A stretch of 64,000 bases of DNA from NCBI RefSeq assembly GCF_036370855.1, contig NW_026991398.1, forward strand, positions 1,488,001 through 1,552,000, in the 5' to 3' direction. Shown here piece by piece: positions 36,258 through 47,000 of this stretch. This stretch comes from Dromaius novaehollandiae. Its lineage: Eukaryota > Chordata > Aves > Casuariiformes > Dromaiidae. A model generated the notes under the pieces. It worked only from the letters and a program-made list of their open reading frames with translations. It was not told the DNA's origin and searched no databases. The position numbers and the translations under genes are program-made. Numbering within the stretch: position 1 is the first letter of the stretch; every line of letters begins with the position of its first letter.

Positions 36258-37217
36258 TCATTTGTGGAGAGAAATGGCAATTTTACCATGGCTGAAAAAT
36301 GTCCATGAAATCACTTTCCTCAGGGCATCCTTGAGCTCCTTGTTCCTCATGCTGTAGATGAGGGGGTTCACTGCTGGAGGCACCACGGAGTACAGAACAG
36401 ACACCACCAGATCCAGAGATGGGCAGGAGAGGGAGGGGGGCTTCAGGTAGGCAAACATGCCAGTGCTGACAAACATGGAGACCACGGCCAGGTGCGGGAG
36501 GCACATGGAAAAGGCTTTGTGCCGGCCCTGCTCAGAGGGGATCCTCAGCACAGCAGTGAAGATCTGCACGTAGGACAGCACAATGAAAATGAAACACACA
36601 AAGGCTAAACAGCCACCAATCACAAGAAGCCCAACTTCCCTGAGGTAGGAGTCTGAGCAGGAGAGCTTGAGGATCTGGGGGATTTCACAGAAGAACTGGT
36701 CCACTGTGCTGCCTTGGCAGAGTGGTATTGAAAATGTGTTCCCAGTGTGTAGCACAGCAGTGAGAAAACCACTGGCCCAGGCAGCTGCTGCCGTTTTAAC
36801 ACAAGCTCTGCTGCCCATGATAGTCCCGTAGTGCAGGGGTCTGCAGATGGCAACAAAGCGGTCATAGGCCATAACAGTGAGAAGAGAAAACTCTCCTCCA
36901 AACAAGAAGATAAACAGGAAGAGCTGGGCAGCACATCCCGAGTAGGAAATGGCCCTGGTGTCCCACAGGGAATTGGCCATGGATTTGGGGACAGTGGTGG
37001 AGATAGAGCCAAGGTCGAGGAGGGAGAGGTTGAGGAGGAAGAAGTACATGGGGGTGTGGAGGTGGTGGTCGCAGGCTATGGCTGTGATGATGAGGCCGTT
37101 GCCCAGGAGGGCAGCCAGGTAGATGCCCAGGAACAGCACAAAGTGCAAGAGCTGCAGCTCCCGCATGTCAGTGAACGGCAGGAGGAGGAACTCATTGAAG
37201 GAGCTGCCATTGGACAT
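36258..37217 (-). CDS. Odorant receptor, OR14-like (OR3)
   Basis: A 319-residue class II odorant receptor. It starts MSNGSSFNEF (glycosylation site at Asn3) and has LLGNGLI, HTPMYFFL, the conserved Cys in GCAAQLF, MAYDRFVAICRPLHY, FFCEIPQ/LSCSDSY, KAFSMCLPHL and VNPLIYSMRN, all at the same positions as in OR1. It shares with OR1 the 319-residue length, the tail ending LHK, the TM3 segment FLFGGE and both flanks, so OR1 and OR3 are the closest pair. A run of about 20 A (37291-37309) lies 75-90 bp upstream of the ATG. The frame extends 25 codons further up, as in OR1. No break is seen. Confidence 0.93.
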   Translation of the reverse strand: MSNGSSFNEFLLLPFTDMRELQLLHFVLFLGIYLAALLGNGLIITAIACDHHLHTPMYFFLLNLSLLDLGSISTTVPKSMANSLWDTRAISYSGCAAQLFLFIFLFGGEFSLLTVMAYDRFVAICRPLHYGTIMGSRACVKTAAAAWASGFLTAVLHTGNTFSIPLCQGSTVDQFFCEIPQILKLSCSDSYLREVGLLVIGGCLAFVCFIFIVLSYVQIFTAVLRIPSEQGRHKAFSMCLPHLAVVSMFVSTGMFAYLKPPSLSCPSLDLVVSVLYSVVPPAVNPLIYSMRNKELKDALRKVISWTFFSHGKIAISLHK

Positions 37218-38800
37218 TTTGCTCTCTCCAGGCATGGGGGAATGTCCAAAGAAGAAAAGACATTGAGAAGTTAGGAGAGACTTTTTAAGCAAAAAAAAAA
37301 AAAAAAAAAGAGATAAGCTCAGATGTTGCAGTTCTCATACAACCCCCCACATTGCCTCTCTCTTTACTGAGAGGATCTTTGTGCAGCTCCCTTGTTTGAG
37401 CTCCACTTTGCACTGGCTGAGTGTGCTGCTGGGAGGAGCAGGGGCCTCTGCCCGTGGGCTCCAGAGGAGTCCGTCCTGCTGTACAGCAGCGGGAACGGGG
37501 GAATGGGGGTGATTAGCTCTGACGTTCACAACTTCTGTCAGGTGAAATCCACCTGTCATGTGGAAGAGCTTTTCAGCACTTTCACTCTGTATTATAGAGA
37601 ATGAGTGTTGAGAAACAGAGTTTTAGGGATTTTTAAATGGTGTTTATTTTCTACTAGATGTCCTTGTCACCCCTGGGGATTGTTCCTTGAAGAAGAAATC
37701 CTTGGCATTTCTACTGTGAGCCCTGAGAAAAACAGATTCGCTGTCCCTATTCATCTCACAGAGTGAAGGTTTAGGAGTCCCAGTTCCTCTCCAAACCAGG
37801 AAACTCGTTCTCTTTTTGTCTCTGCCAAAATTAGGGAGAAAACTGAAAGCACAGACACCTAAAGGAAGGCTCCTTCTCTTTCAAGTAGCCCCCCTCTTGA
37901 TATTCCTCTTGAAAAGACTTCTCAGATATCTCCTGTGCATGAGCTAGAGCTGTGAGCAGCCCTGACCCATGCAGCACCCTCTTGGTGGGAGAACGAACCT
38001 GCCCTGCTGGTGGTCGCTCCTCTCACCCAGAGCTTCTCCCCGCAGTGCCATGGGGAGCTCCCTGGGCAGGCTGAGTGCTGACCCTCACAGGCGGCAGAAT
38101 CACTGCTCTGAACTTCTCTGAATTACAGCCCTGCACAGACCTGAGGGCACACCCAGGCTTCACCCCCATGCAGCTGCCCCTGGCAGAAGGGAGCAGCATG
38201 CCCTGTCCCTGTGATGGTGTGGCAGGGAATCCCTGCTCTAATGCACCTCCTCCTATGCACTAGAAGAACAGGGAGAGCAATTCTTAAAAAGCCTATCAGT
38301 CATGGGATGGGATGGGTTCAGAAGTCCCCCCTCCCGGAACCTTGGTAGCACTGCCCTGCAGCCAGAGACTTACCGTGTCAAGGGCTGTGAAGATTTCTCT
38401 CGGAACAAGCTCTCCTCTGCCCTCCCGCTTCACACTGCCTTGCACTTCTGTCTTCTCTCTCTCTGTCTTCTCTCTCTGTTATGTCAGCAAGAGCAGGCAG
38501 TACCTACAGCCCTGCTGCTCTTGGCAGAGGAGCTGCTCCTGCACACAGCTGTGTCTGGGCAGTGCTGCCAGGTTGCCATGAGCTCCCTCCATCCCAGGAG
38601 CCTGGCCCCACTCAGGAGCAGAGGCCCAGCTGAAGGCCTGAATGTCTCTGTCCCTTGTGCTCCCTCCTCCTGGGAAATGTTCACTGCAATAAACTAAAAT
38701 AATCACCGATGGTCTCTCTCTAAACACTGAAGGAAGACTGATTCCAGCATTGCAATTTGTCTCATCAGAGGATGGTTATCTGAAAGAGGTGGAAATGTCC
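37218..38800 (-). repeat. Unit C, upstream region of OR3
   Basis: Matches 5725-6230 and 7430-8160 of unit A with an internal shortening near 37770-38080. The well-kept part at 38490-38690 recurs in all four units about 1.3-3.3 kb upstream of each receptor start. No gene. Confidence 0.6.
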
Positions 38801-39149
38801 TGTGGAGGAGCAAGCAGGCAGTTCGATAGAACTGCTGGAAAGTCCTTGAAGGACCTTGAACGATGAGAAAAGAGGAAGAAGGATTTTTGCGCAAGGCAAA
38901 AATGGGGAAGTAAGAAGCAGAGAAAGACAGTCAGCGTCCTACTAATCCAGCCCATGTGCCGCGTGTCCCTGTAGCTTAAACCAATTGTAGGCTAGAGCTA
39001 GACGTATGGACAATGATCTTTAGCGAATCACAAGTAAGAAAGATTACGTACAAAGAATCTATACGGGTATAAGTATACGTGTAAAACCTCAATAAAGGGT
39101 CTTCTGATTCACCCGCATCAGGAGTCTGTGCCTTAACTCTCCATCAACA
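38801..39149 (+). mobile_element. Solo LTR in unit C
   Basis: A 349-bp block starting TG and ending CA, with AATAAA at 39091-39096, interrupts otherwise colinear unit sequence. In units A (8155-8175), B and D (both inverted) the two flanks are continuous. The overlap of the flanks suggests a 3-bp target duplication (TCC). No internal viral sequence is present. The length and short R-U5 resemble alpharetrovirus/ERVK-like bird LTRs. It is younger than the unit duplications. Confidence 0.75.
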
Positions 39150-39489
39150 TCCCACTCTGGAAGTCCCTATTCCCATCTCGTAACTAGGCAGGACACCTAC
39201 ACGGGGACAAGAAGGGAGCTCACTGAAACATGGTTCAGATATTGATTCTGATGAGTCCATTGAAGCATCTTACACCAGGTTAGAAGCCCCTGAGCTGCAG
39301 TGGGATTCAGATCCTTTCTGTGAACTCCACAAACACACAGGAGCTGAGATTTTTCCTTCCCCAAGCTGAAGTGAGCACAACATAGGTGTCTGCATGTGAG
39401 CTCCTTGTCTAAGCTCTCATTGTAATCACTGGAGATGGAGGGTGGGAGTCAGTTGCCCCCACACAAACACCTGAGAAGAACACACAAAA

Positions 39490-40310
39490 AAAGAAAAACT
39501 GGAAAGTATAACAACACATTGTTTTGCTTTAAATCTATTTTTCAATTTCTTTCTTGTTTCATTTTTCATGTCATTTTCTAAACAGTTCTGCTATAATCAG
39601 GCCTGCACCGTTAAGCAAGATTTTTTTGTGTCTCACACAGAGCCCAGTGCTCAGAAAACCACCCCTGCCCACAGCTGTCCATGCCACTCCTCACTCTTTG
39701 CACAGAGCATGTCGCACTCCGAGGTGTCGGGCTCTCTTGACTAATGAGGAAAGCAGGGTGACCAGCTTCGTCTATTTTTGGATGGCCAAATTTGCACAAA
39801 TCTCAACATACCTCTGTTACTGTGACCTTTTAAAGGAAACCCTAAAGCATCTAGCCACACTCCCTTTACATTCCCTGCACAGTCAGTGAAGAGTGACTTC
39901 ATTTTAGGGGACAACAGGGAGGAGGCTGATCTCACCCCATGCCAGACCCCACCAGTGAAAATGTCTCTGTCCGACCCAGTTGTCTGCACTTCCCTGTCCA
40001 ATCAATGGAGGGAAATAGGTTTCTCAACTGAGGTGTTTGGAGATACTTTTCCTAACGACAAGCTAAGGTCCCGGAGGAGCCGCCTCCAAAATCTCCAGCA
40101 CAACGTGGGAACACAACAGCTATCCCAGGGCATCTCAGGCAGCAGCAGCCTATGTGGTCAAATGCATCAAGCCCCAAAAGGAGATTCTAGTCATAAGCTG
40201 AAATCTTCTCCAAAAATAACTCAATGTGGTAATTGACAAAAAAAAATCCTCTTTTCAGAAACTTCAAACATTTTTACCATTGCTGAATATTTTCTTTTTC
40301 TTTCTTAATA
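39490..40310 (+). repeat. AT-rich duplicated block z, copy 2
   Basis: Direct copy of 10440-11390. In unit A the block lies beyond the CR1; here it sits between the upstream region and the relic OR, so local order was rearranged. No gene. Confidence 0.6.
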
Positions 40311-41300
40311 ATTGGCAGCACCATCTTTACGCACTACAGTAACCACGGCTATGAAGCATGGCAGGGACCAGGGTCCCAGGCACATTTGCTCTTTTCTGGT
40401 GTATCATCTCTACCTTAAGCACCGCAGACCAAGAAACCTTGCTGAGGACTTTGAAAAACAAAGAGCCTGCTTTGGTGCCTCAAGGAGGAAGGCTGTATCC
40501 TCTCCCCATATGGTCCTACATCCTGCTTCTACAAAAAGAGCAACTCACAGTAGAAAGCAGTTTTGGGGCTCACCAAAGCATGTCAGCCTGTGGCCACGCT
40601 TTGTGCTCTTTCATTCCACGTGACTTTGATCCTGTCTTTCAAAAATGCCAAACCCCAAAGCAACCCTCACACCCCAGCTTCCTGCACACGTCTGCCCAGT
40701 GCAGAGACCTGTCAGTGCCGGGATGCAGAAGTGACCTCTCCAGGGCCCCCTTTTTAGATATATCACAGCCTTTGGCAACATCTGGAGATGTTCCTGAAGA
40801 ATTTATCAGCAAGTTTTTGGAAAATACCTGGGGTGAAGGGAGGTGAGGTGAGGGGAAATCTGTCTGCTCTCTCCCTGGCTGTGCCATCTCCATGGCGGTG
40901 AGCTACTGAGCCCCCTGATGACACAAGCTAAGGTCACAGTGGGATGTGCTGCATCACAGGGAGGTCTCCATGGTGCCGCAGCAGTGCCCTCACTTCCCTG
41001 TGAGGCCCAGGAGCTGCTGGGCACTGCTCACACACTGCTCTCCTCTTCCCTTTGGAGCTGCTCAGTGGCAAGGTGGGGGGACAGGAGGCACTGGGCTGCC
41101 TTGGGGCCCCTCGCTGAAAGGCAGAAGAGCAGCTTGAAGAGGAGTTTTGGGGGACGAGATGCAAAGAGCATCCTTTTTCCCTGGATGGACAGAAGCGCTG
41201 AGGGCAAGGCAAGAGCAAGTGGCAGGAAGGGCAAGGCAAGAGCAGCTGGGGAATCTTCTTGGGCGTCTCAAATGACCCTGGATGCCTACGACAACTAAAG
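40310..41300 (-). repeat. Segmental duplicate W3 (inverted piece of W)
   Basis: The minus strand matches about 800-1550 of W1 and 20830-21500 of W2; for example 40860-41030 is the reverse complement of a region near 860-1010. Only about a third of W is present. Confidence 0.65.
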
Positions 41301-41781
41301 CTCATCTCACTAGGAAGCTGAGACATCTGAAGATCCCAATGTTAAAAACAACTATTGTGGTTCAGTGCAGACACTTGATTTAATGACACGGAAAGAGGCC
41401 TACAGGGCCATTTCAGATGCTTGGGGTGTCCAGGAGAACCACATGTTCCTACAAGATACAGCATGGGACCTACAGGAAAACTACGCCCCTTCAGAGTGGT
41501 TGCTGGGCCAGTGTCCCAGGGCATCTCAGGTTTCCTGCCTGTGCCCAAACAAATGAATCCCACCACTGTCTTTAGACAGTCTGCACTGTCTGCATCCAAG
41601 CATGCGTCATAAATGGGAAAGGCACATCACAGCAAGGTCTCTGCTCTAGTCGCTACACTCTCCAATCCTTCTAGCTCTCCTCCCCTTCAATGTCCTCTCA
41701 CCCCCCAATAGGATAAGAACAGGGACTGGGCTAATGGTGTCCTCAGGGTGGCTGGATCATAAGCTGCCCAGGCCCAGGGCC

Positions 41782-42060
41782 TTCTTCAGTTGCACCTTGC
41801 CCTGCCTGGAGATTGGTTCAAGTCTGCCACAGGCCCCAAGGTGCTGCAGAGGCAGCTCAGGCAGCAAACCCCTCTCCTGCCATTCCTGCACAGCCCAGCT
41901 CTGTTTCTCCCTGGCCTTGGGCCCTGCAGGGTTTGCTTTCTTTGTGGCAACCTCCTTTCACCATTACACTGCCACCTGCTATCCATGCCAGCATGTCACC
42001 ACTTGCAATCAAAGCCTTTGCATACATGAGGTCCTTGGTAACATGCTTCCTGTGACAAAT
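41782..42060 (+). pseudogene. Relic odorant receptor, unit C
   Basis: One open frame gives AFFSCTLPCLEIG (end of TM2), CTAQLCFSLALGPAGFAFFV (TM3), SFHHYTATC in place of the DRY motif, and NQSLCIHEVLGNML matching the usual NQRLCIQLVLGSW at TM4. Spacing fits a class II odorant receptor. The N-terminal and C-terminal parts are missing. It is divergent to OR3 and directly followed by CR1. Confidence 0.65.
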
Positions 42061-42099
42061 CTTTGGTCGGCACCACAGCTGAGGTGCTGAAGCCAACAC

Positions 42100-43010
42100 A
42101 TATGCAAACACATGCAGCCTGGGGTGCAGGCAGGAGCAACTGGAGATGCACAAGCTGTCGCAGGAGTGCCACATGGTTGGAAGAGCTGAGATGTGGTGGG
42201 ATCACTCCCATGATGGAGTCCTTCAATGGCAGGGTGCAAGTTCTTCACGAGAGACCACCAGGGAAAATCAGGAGGGGCACGTCCTATATGTGAAGGGGCA
42301 TCTTGGATGTATGGAGCTGTTCCATGGGATGGACCAAGAGAGGCAGCTCTGAAGGGCAGAGGAGCTCAGGAGAGCCACCAGGTCATTAAGGACAGCACCC
42401 GTCAAGCACAGGAATCCTCTATATGAACAGTTTGTAAAATCTGTAGACATCTCTGGACCCCAGCATGGCTAAACAGGGAACTCCCACGGGAGCTCCAGAG
42501 TAATAAGGCAGCCTATGGAAAGGGGAAGAAGGGAGAGGCTGCAAAGGAGGAATTTGGAAACATTGTCCAGCAAAGTAGGGATGGTGTTAAGGAAGCCAAA
42601 GCTCCTCTGGGATAGAGGCGCTTGCAGGGGATGTGAAGGACAGGAAGAAAAGCTGCTACTGCTTCAGTGACAGTAAAAGAATAAACAAGGAGATGTGGGC
42701 TCACTGCTGAAAGGGGAAGGGATTGTTGTAAAGTGGATGTAGACAAGTCTGGGCAAGTCAAGTCCTTCTGGCTTCAGCCTTCCCCAACAAGGTCTCCTGA
42801 GCTGTTGTGCCTAGAGTCAGGAGTCCTGAGGAGAAAAACAACCCGCAGTGCCCAAGTCTCTAGAACTCAACCCATAGAAGTCTATGGGACTGGATGGCTG
42901 GCATCCATGGACATGGAGAGAGCTGGCTGCAGTGACAGCAAGGCTGCTCTCTGTCATCTTGGAAAGGTTGTGGAGATCAGGGGAGGTCCCAGTTGAACTC
43001 CCTGAGTAGT
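42100..43010 (+). mobile_element. CR1 LINE fragment, unit C
   Basis: The plus strand follows CR1 ORF2. The endonuclease start lies at 42180-42340 (a WWDHSHD motif, then HVLYVKGHLGCMEL). An internal deletion leads to the linker (GAQESHQVIKD). The pre-RT part is at 42460-42720 (AWLNRELP, AYGKGKKGEAAKEEFGNIV) and the RT entry at 42880-43005 (LERLWRSGEVPVELPE). It stops abruptly at about 43010, where carboxypeptidase-locus sequence begins. Confidence 0.8.
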
Positions 43011-43054
43011 CTAAGGTCTAAGGACGTTTACCAGCAGAGAGCAGCTGCTAGCAA

Positions 43055-43321
43055 GTGTCCTGCCATGTCTGGATAGAAAAGATGTGTTTTTCTGCCCTCC
43101 TTTGTTTTTTATTCAGAGAATTATTTGCATCCGCTGTTAACCTCTTTACCATGTGGACCAAGAGGTTTGCAGAGGTAGAAAGTGCTGCTGAACAGCTACT
43201 GTTGTCCAATGTAAATACAAAGGCTTTTTTAGCCAACCCCACCCTCTCCACCCGCAACATGTTGACCACTGCTCCTGCAAGAGATGAGAAGACGGTGCCA
43301 GATCTGCAGAATCGGCTTTGA
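43055..43321 (+). other. Unrecognised open frame, possible exon remnant
   Basis: A plus frame of 88 codons after an acceptor-like TTTTTTATTCAG ending near 43123. Its composition looks protein-like (SAAEQLLLSNVNTKAFLANP, then ARDEKTVPDLQNRL), and similar-looking coding sequence may continue out of frame to about 43420. I do not recognise the family. It could be an exon or pseudogene of a neighbour of the carboxypeptidase cluster. There is no copy in the OR units. The rest of 43010-43785 holds nothing I can name. Confidence 0.3.
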
Positions 43322-43785
43322 AAATAGCTCAAGCACACCATCCAAAGGAGGAACTGCAAAAGCGACTCATGGTGCGGCAGTTTCACAGTCTGTCTATACC
43401 AGTAAATTCTAATTCTCTAAGACTATAATTCTCACCTCAGCCTCTGCACTGGTGGAAGACCCCTTGGATGATGACCTCTTCATCTAGGTGGGAAAAGGCC
43501 TGTTTTCTTTTTCTAACTGCAGGTCATTTGTAAAATCTCAGTAGTAGTTAGTCACAGAAGCAGTCACATCTTCCAACCTCCTCTCCTTCCATCACAGCTC
43601 CTACTGCGTCTTGTTGAGGCAGACTGCAACAGGGCCTGCTAGAGAGTTTTGACTGGGGCCTAAAATCTGTAACGCCTTGCAAGCAGTCTACCATGCAAGC
43701 ACAAATGCAGAGAGCCAAAAAGATATGCATGAAATTCTCTTTATATACAGACACATATTGCTGCAGGAGGAACACACACAAGCTT

Positions 43786-43791
43786 TTTATT
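43786..43791 (-). promoter_or_regulatory. Candidate poly(A) signal of CPA2-like gene
   Basis: AATAAA on minus 81 bp after the stop codon at 43872. The short 3' UTR is typical of pancreatic carboxypeptidase genes. Confidence 0.55.
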
Positions 43792-43871
43792 CAGCCATAT
43801 GCCACACGGTTACAATTGTCTCGAGCATGTCAAGGGAGGAGAATTTAGACGGTTGATTCCCATCCTGACTT

Positions 43872-44059
43872 TTAGTATGGATTGTCTCGCACATGCTCCA
43901 TGATCGTCTTCAGACCCAGCCAGGTCTCCTCTGCAGTTGGGATGATTTGGCTGGCTGGCAGAAGGAAACCGTAATTACCTGTGTCTCGCAGCTCAAGGGC
44001 AAAAGAGTATTTGATGCCGTAATCGTAGCTCCAGTCAATGCTGCCTCCACTGGCTTGGT
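43872..44059 (-). CDS. CPA2: CPA2-like last coding exon
   Basis: 188 bp including the stop. It completes the active-site Tyr, gives [14 protein letters not shown] with A-type Ile, and LELRDTG with the catalytic Glu. It ends VRDNPY, as vertebrate CPA2 proteins do with minor changes. Confidence 0.92.
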
Positions 44060-47000
44060 CTGAAACAGAAAGGGAGAAAGAGCCACAAGGGATGAACGGA
44101 GGGTCGATCTGGGAATGGAGGGTTGGTCTGGGTTATGCTTCCATGCAGCACTCTCAGCAACCATAGCCAATTTGTGCTGATATGCTTGGAATTTCTCACA
44201 ATCAGGCCATACCCAAGTATGTGAAAGCATTCTTGGTTTGAGGCATATGGCATTGAGATGATGCTATCCTGAAGAGAGCTCTACCATGGTAATATTTGTG
44301 AGGGACAAGTATTAGGCTTTCACGTGAACACTCAGCTAGCAACATCTGACTGGTGGTGTCACTCTGCTGAAGCAACGCTACTTCCAAGAAGGCCCAGGTG
44401 GGTCAGAGAACTTGGGGGGAGACCAGAGCGTGGCATGTTTCCCCGGGATAGCCCATAAAGCTCAGAATGGTGAAATACTCACAGATAGTAGAGCAAATGC
44501 TCCCCACTTTATAGGTGGTGCCATACAGGGAATGGATGGAACTGGCAGCAGCTTTCCCCAAGGTATCCTGGGGAGGAGAGGATGAAGGAAGAGTCAGAAA
44601 GTAGCCATGCTTAGTGACACTAAATATTCAGATTTTACCATCCTGAACCCTATTTAGGGAAGTCTCCAAACTGGTTTGCAACCTACTTTCACTCTGCCCA
44701 AAACCAGCTGTGCCAAATGAATGAATTTCTTCATTACTGGATACTAGTGACAGCAATCACACCTTCCACAATATTTTGAGGAGGTGATATTACAGGCAAA
44801 TTAACATAAAAGCTTCCATATCAAATCACCTGGTGTTTTATCTCACTCACTGTCTTCTCACTAGAAGGTTCAGAAGATGCAAGAAAAGCCCAAGGCAGTC
44901 AGAGATCTTCCAATACTTAGTGGTCAGCTTTGTGCTCACTTCAGCTCTGTAATGTGTGGTTGCAGGAAAAACACAGCCAGACTCTTCTTGGAGGTGTACG
45001 GCAAAAGGACAAGGGGCAACAAACAAAATGCCCCACAGGAAATTCCACAGAGATATTAGGAAAAAGAAAATGCCCATGAGCATGGAAAACTTCAGAATGG
45101 GCCCAAAGAAACTGTGGAATCTATGTCTCCAGCAACATTCAAAACTCAGACGGACAAGGCTCTAAGCAGCCTCATCTAACTTTGAAGCTGCCACTGACTT
45201 CAAAGCTGGCTTGCTTTGAGCAGAGAGTTGGACCAGAAGCCTCCAGGCCTAAATCGTCCTATGATGGTATGATTCATATCCCCTCAAAGATATCAGTACT
45301 GACATTTCAGCTAAAGAAGGAAATGTGGAGCAGCCTCAGAGTGAGTGAACAGGGCTGACAATGGGTGGCAATGGCATGTGTTTGTATATGACCCAGACTT
45401 CTCTTTTAAAGGCATTGCATTGCAACAGCTCCCATTCACTCCCATGGATGGTTACCATTATGATAGGATGGCTGAATTCAGTCCATTTATCCTGCTATCT
45501 CACTGTAATACTCAAGTATGGAAAGCCAGCTGGAAGGACAGAGGAAGACAGAGTTGAGTCAATGTGTCTCACCAGCTCCTCATAGTCTGCTGGTTCAGTG
45601 CATTTATAGCCATAGGGATACATCAAGAGCTGAGAGTAACTGTGGAGGGTGAGGAAGGCCAGGATCTTTCCATGATTCTTAATAAAATCTACAATAGATT
45701 TTACTTCCACCTCCGAGTTGGCACTGGGCCCATGGTAAGAGTCAGAGCAGGGATTACTGCTGGCTCCAGGACCTGTTGGTACAAAAGGAGAGCAAAGTAA
45801 GAACTAGTGTTCAGGGAACGACAAAGCAGACCAACACAAAGTTGTGTGATTCCTAACAACAGGTCTTCAGCAAAGTCTGGAGTATGGATGCTGAAGAGAC
45901 TTATTGCTAGAAGGTATAGGTTACTTCTCTCATCTTCAGCTCTTTGGCAACTAGTCAGTAAGAAATCATCTTTACAAAAGGCAGCTACTATTATATTTGA
46001 CCATTTGCTTTCTGAATCCCTTATGTTAAGGAAATTGCTGTTCCCATGTAACAGGATCCAGAAGTGTGAAAGGGAACCTTCTTCTTAGTGACAGCCAGAA
46101 TCCAGAAACTTTGTTCCTACCTCCAAAACCTGCATCCCAGTTCCTGTTTGGATCAATTCCAACACACAGACTGCCTTGAATCTTGGAGCGTGTCTTCCGC
46201 CACATGCGATTCTAAAACAAAGCAACACTGTGGCTTTGCAAAGGAACAAAGCTCAGGGCTTGCATTACACCTACCACCCAGAAATGGTTACTGTTCACTA
46301 GGAAGGAAAAGGAGCAAGCCTAGGACCAATTCTGATGGGCTAACTGCCAAGATGCACCAGTGGAAACAATCAACGGGCTGGTGAACTTACAGTGAAGAAA
46401 GATGGATTAGACAAGCAACCAGTGTCTTTGGCTGCCTGACTCTTTTGCATTTCCTTGTTACAACATTAACAAATGGACTTTTGCAACCGACTTCCCTCAC
46501 ATTTATTGTTGGCTTGGAAGAGCATGACAGCTTTCTAAATCAGCTTAGAGGCACTGTGCTTACTCACTTTGGTATGAGTGAATTCATATCCATCAGGGTT
46601 TGTGACTGCCAGCAGGAAAACGTCCATTTTTTCCAGCAGAGAGGTGATGGATGCATCACTGCCATAGTCGGAAGCAATCTAAGCAGAGATAAAGGATGGC
46701 ACACCATGATGATCAGCGTATTACCTTCCCTCACGTTTACACTCCTTGTTAAACCTGGGGCTTGGAGAGAGCAACGAATCTGTTCTACTATTTTATGCAG
46801 AAGGCAGGAATTTAATGGAAGAGAGCAACAAAATTTTCTCCTGCAAGTCCCTGAGAACGCACCAAAGCTAGCACTAGGATTGAGATGAATTGGCCCAGCT
46901 GGAGAATCTATAATTATGCTGCACTTCTCTGGTGGCTTACTCATTTTCAGTGGAATTTAAATGATCATCTGAATAGAGCTGGGATTTTTTAGAACTTTTG

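Noticed and set aside
36831-37274. Plus frame opposite OR3 (and similar frames opposite OR1, OR2 and OR4)
   Set aside because: Antisense shadow of conserved receptor codons (Glu/Val/Gly-rich), repeated in every paralogue.
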